DNA from: Phoronis australis | Lineage: Eukaryota > Phoronida > Phoronidae | Assembly: GCA_002633005.1 (NCBI GenBank) | Contig: NMRA01000019.1 | Span: forward strand, 522,343-586,342 | Length of the DNA: 64,000 nt | Direction: 5' to 3' | Part shown: positions 60,040 through 64,000 of the stretch, piece by piece | How positions within the stretch are numbered: the stretch's first letter is position 1 | Layout: every line of letters begins with the position of its first letter | Notes under the pieces: model-generated | Database searches by the model: none | The model's input: the letters and a program-made list of their open reading frames with translations, nothing else | What the model was told of the DNA's origin: nothing | Program-made: the position numbers and the translations under genes

Positions 60040-60400
60040 TCTTTGCATCTCTGTTTAAACTTGATATGAAACGTGTCTCGGAACCTACACCCTGGTTGTA
60101 CCATGCTTCTCCAAAACCAAGTCAAGGAGTAACGACCCATCTCACCTCTAGCATCCGATGCAATTGCTGTGCTAGGCAAATTTAAAATTTCTCTACAAAA
60201 TTTTGTGTGAACTATTTCAATACATTCCTCCTCACTAAACCCCAGATCTCACAGCCATAATGAAGTATCTGCAGTATCTTACAATCGAATGATTTCAAAC
60301 TAACTTTAATGGCGAGTGCATTAAAACCACTGACATTTATCCTCATTAAATTCACTGCCTTAGCAGCCTGCAACGATAAAGGTACATGTAGCGCCACCTC
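60040..60400 (-). pseudogene. Decayed LINE reverse-transcriptase tail, copy 2
   Basis: Here the minus-strand frame is longer: ALHVPLSLQAAKAVNLMRIN, then FNALAIKVSLKSFDCKILQ and ILHYGCEIWGLV. A shifted frame downstream gives the KFCREILNL...GEMGRYSL part. This is LINE debris, class probably CR1/L2/RTE-like. Confidence 0.65.
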
Positions 60401-61312
60401 TCTGTTCCGCGGGGTTCACAAAACTTGGATATACTACCGTAATACTTGAACAAGGACTTTAAAACCTGCCCAAAGTCCAATAAAACTGGTTCAAAAGTGA
60501 ATTTTCGTCTTACGACTACGCAAGTGCAGCCGCGGGCTATTTTCATTAACATTTCGCCCTCTTTAGTCTTGATAAAAGCGAAAATCGATCGAACGGAGCA
60601 TTTTACTCTCCTCCTGATAAAATCGGTCTTATAACTTTTCTTACCGTCACCAACAAGATCACCGAAACCATCAGCGACTCAAGAAAACACATTAGTGTTT
60701 ATTGGGATTGGCCAACCCTAAAATTATGAATTCGAAAATGACGCGTGTACGCATTGCCCATGACTTGAGCCGCCGGCCGGGTTCATTTGGCAACAACTCA
60801 AGATCAGATGAGAACGTGGGAACGTTGTGAAACCCCAAGGCGCTTGGGTTAAGAATTCAACAATGACAGCTAAAAATCGTCCTGGGTAAAAATAAACCGG
60901 AGCGTCTGTTTTCATCCCAAAGCCGCCCCTTGCACGCGTTTACTATGAAGTAACTGACAATGTATTCAGGCTGTGAAAACCCTCAGTTAATGGAAATCTA
61001 AGTTGGGTGCCGAACAGACAGGTATATTTTACAAATCCAAAGTGCCTGAAAAGTACCCGAGTTTTCTGTCAACATCCAGCTTGCCAACTTGGGTACGAAA
61101 GGGAGTCCGTTATGGATTTTATGGCACAAATACATGTTTTGAGAATTATTGTTGAATGGGATAGACATTTTGAAGTCATTAGCTCATAGTGTTGGGCAGA
61201 GCTCTATCTAATTTTGCGATTCAAATCGCCAGTTCTCACCACACATTCGCTGACATCAAGGCAGGTGACTAGTTCAACGTTTGCCTGATTCTATGCCATT
61301 TATCAAGTGGGA

Positions 61313-61430
61313 TTTAGCACCGTTAACAGAGCGCCTCGTTTTGACCGCGAGGGTGCAGGTTCGATTCCGCGCTGTGGCTGATCTCACCAGGAAGAAAGTC
61401 ACTTTTTTCCCCGATAATGTGCCTTCAACT
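61313..61430 (+). repeat. Second tRNA-like SINE family, copy 2
   Basis: Here the B box is intact (ggttcgattcc, 61358-61368), whereas copy 1 has a substitution in it. Same tail as 54975-55090. Confidence 0.5.
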
Positions 61431-61771
61431 GAGAAAAGAAACTAGTAAGTTAAAAATTGGTCAAGGTGTCAACACCTATGATTCTTTCAATCAGAAGAAA
61501 CTTAAAAACCAGGTAAATCGAATTTAGCACCTTTCTCAGGCAATACAAAACTAAAAATTGTAAACTCAACCTTAGCTCCATTTTGAGTGCCACCAAAGCT
61601 ATAACTTTTAATCTGTACTAGTTGACACTGGCTCACTTAACGATTGATTTCCACTAAGTCATCTAATTGGTTTGTAAGCCGGAAAATCCATCAAAAACCA
61701 ATCAGATGTCCTAACCGGTTGACCTCGTTGGCTCCAGTGAGCAGTCGGCTTGGTGCAAGCAGAAAATACAN

Positions 61772-61869
61772 GTTACTGACCTCATTATTTCCTCACGCTT
61801 CTCGCTGTTGCTCTTTCATTTTGCTTGCGGCAGCCAAATTAAGGGGGGGCGGGCCCCCTGCCCCCCTAA
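61772..61869 (-). mobile_element. Terminus of the CATAGGCGGATTTAGG hAT-like family
   Basis: Read on the minus strand from 61869 it starts cataggcggatttagggggg and continues through cggcagccaaattaagg inverted, matching 27434-27475 closely. The single N at 61771 truncates it. Confidence 0.6.
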
Positions 61870-64000
61870 ATCCGCCTATGAATTCTTGTGATAAGGGAAC
61901 CAATCTGTGTCCTTGTTGGGAGGGTCAGCCTTCGTTGTTAAGTTACTTGACGTCGTTTCTGTGACCTATCATGAGCAAGAATAAAATTTAATGGGAGCCG
62001 TCTAAACTCAGCACGGCTACTCGAATATGTCACACTTATACAATAGATGGCGCTTTAGCAAGGCCGCCTCAGGTGTCTTACAATGAACGAGCTGACACAT
62101 CGCGCCTGCTGTCGAGCGAATGCAAATAACAACTAAAGAAATGCTTTTGGGCGTGAATTTGACAAAGCTTTAAAAATAATCCCTTGACTCACTAAACTGT
62201 TTTTAGCATCTAAGCACAATTGGCAACATACAAGTATTGATAACTTAATTTCGGCGTTTTTCGTTGTATTGCGCTGGATTCTTGATGGACGAATTCAGAG
62301 ATTTACAGGAGTTATCTCTCGCGACAAACCGTTTATCGACGCTTGCACGTACCACAACAGTAACGTTCCAACATCTATGCACGTAGTCTGTATAATCCGT
62401 TAAAAACATTTTCGAGCATGGGACCAGTCTGAACATGAATCAAAGCATGGCACAACCAAAAAGTAACATCATTTAGTAACTCATACTTCACGCGTTGTCA
62501 TCGAAACCGTCTGGTTCCATCGATGTGGTTTGTAAAGGACCTATTAGAAATGTCCACAATCGATCTAATAAGATTGTTGTGGTCCTTTAAGTCTAATGTA
62601 GACCCTCTTATCACCGTGTATACAACGAAATATACTTTTAATGGTCTGCGTATTAGACAGTCGACGCCAGGGATTAAGGGATTTCTTCATACAAAAAAGA
62701 AGTCGATTATGACAGAAAATTATTAATTATACTAATATTCTTTTGACTTATCGCTCTGTGATTTGAGTTGGCAGAGTCTAGCTCTAAGTCCGTATCATGA
62801 AAGACTTTGGGAATCGCTCTTTGGCACTGATAAAGCCATATCAATTTCATGTTTTTGACATGCTCACACCCACCAAGTTGTTAACAATATTTCAAGTGAT
62901 ATATATATTGTAGACGACCTCTTGCGAAGGTTATTTTACCTCAGCTGTTAAAAAAAAACGTAAGAATTGTTTTCAATAGTTACATTCATCTCCAGATTGG
63001 TCTTAATATTTGAATTGTAAAAATAATAGCAAATATTCTTAGATATTTTTTAAACGTCATTCCTTGTATATTGTATTGTCTAACATTCTGGCACGAATTT
63101 TTTTTAATAATAATATTATTTCTTCCATTTTTCTCTTTTGTACCATACAACCTTGCCGTTACCAGGTGTAATTTTAACTCGGTAATATTAAAAGTTGGAA
63201 AAAGGCATTTAATTCTTAATAAGAGAATCAACTACGCACATAAGTTGCGTGAGCTATGGCGAAGCTCTAAATTAATCTACATTTTTAATTTAATTCTATT
63301 TATCAATTCGTAAAATGTTAACATTTATTTACATTCTGAAACAGGGCGTAGAATTTGATTTTTAAGTTATTCCCAGAAATCTTTGGTTAACGTTATATTC
63401 GTTTACACAAATGTAAAACATGATCCAACAGGGCTATGCTAGCTTCATGGTACCTCCTTACCCTTGTATTAGCGTTTCGCATTAAACACCAGCCGGAACT
63501 TAAAAATAAAGCCAAGGCGATAACGTGATTATGGGAATTTTAAGTCAGTAAAACTGCATTCCACTGATAATACGTCTAAAACAAATATATTAAAATGTTT
63601 TGACAACTAATTTCTCTAACAGTCGGTACTCGGCTGTCTCGCTACCCCTTCCTATCTGATAAGGCCTCTTGATTTTAATCAAAAGTATGTCCCATACCTT
63701 GCAACATTTCAACTCAGGAGTAACACGGCGAGGACCTAGCTTGACCGAGACAGGTTGGCGAGAAATGCGTGATAACGAACTGATAGGTTCTATCAAAATA
63801 ATCATCTTCATAAGTGTACGAGAATCCGATAATAACGCAAATGTCAGGCTGTGAAGAGATATCGATAAGAAGACACGAGATGAGCCTAGCTACGAATTAT
63901 CGTTTGAATGTGGAACGCGCGAGGCGTGAACGAAAATTGTGCGCATTTCTTTTCTATCTCTTTTCTTAAATGCACGAAAAACGTATAAAATTGCAACAAA
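61870..64000. other. AT-rich stretch, no gene recognised
   Basis: Only short frames without domains. A small hairpin aaaggacc...ggtccttt (62534-62588) with an inner acaatc/gattgt pair is the one structural feature seen. Confidence 0.5.

Larger units (their letters stand above)
57190..61770 (+). repeat. Duplicated block 3, copy 2
   Basis: Second copy of 50791-55430, ending on the base before a single N at 61771. It is slightly shorter through many small deletions. Confidence 0.95.

Overview
This is metazoan nuclear DNA: spliced exons with GT/AG borders, introns of 0.9-4 kb, tRNA-derived SINE heads, hAT-, Tc1/mariner- and pogo-like elements, LINE debris and minisatellites, on an AT-rich background. 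Nothing is bacterial. Several blocks occur twice with scattered substitutions, small indels and presence/absence insertions, and single N bases sit exactly on their edges. That pattern suggests a highly heterozygous animal (a marine invertebrate fits, possibly an invertebrate deuterostome) whose two haplotypes were partly laid end to end. The phylum cannot be settled from this sequence.

1-16.8 kb: the 3' portion of one recognisable gene on the + strand, a SLC39A13 (ZIP13)-type zinc transporter. Seven exons (2409-2503, 4441-4698, 5595-5684, 9738-9851, 12751-12820, 14442-14541, 16689-16764) join in frame and encode 266 residues to a natural stop; the 5' exons lie off the left edge. The introns hold a TA-flanked DNA element (2774-3491), two CTCF-like motifs (6909-6927, 9529-9545), a long inverted-repeat element around an assembly gap (10102-12087) and a broken THAP-like zinc-finger fragment (16196-16329).

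17-23 kb: a pogo-like element and a 2.2-kb block present twice, each copy with a 14-bp minisatellite and a SINE fragment. 23-30.4 kb: a 1.66-kb block present twice, holding a hAT-like MITE with near-identical 8-bp flanks and a candidate exon whose only two inter-copy differences are synonymous; a short TA-flanked hairpin MITE follows at 30180-30341. 30.7-31.0 kb: an isolated exon-like ORF with two clean splice borders. 32-35.1 kb: a foldback-like element with arms made of degenerate short repeats. 35.7-41.3 kb: a possible hAT transposase start, a diverged tandem repeat, a minus-strand exon resembling a secreted-peptide precursor (38849-39243) and another inverted-repeat element. 41.3-50.7 kb: mostly non-coding with hairpin MITEs and a GC-rich island. 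50.8-61.8 kb: a 4.6-kb block present twice, carrying SINEs and a decayed minus-strand LINE, the copies separated by a gapped hAT-like element. 61.9-64 kb: AT-rich, no gene seen.

Only SLC39A13 is a confident protein-coding gene. The other exon candidates rest on splice signals and composition, not on recognised homology.
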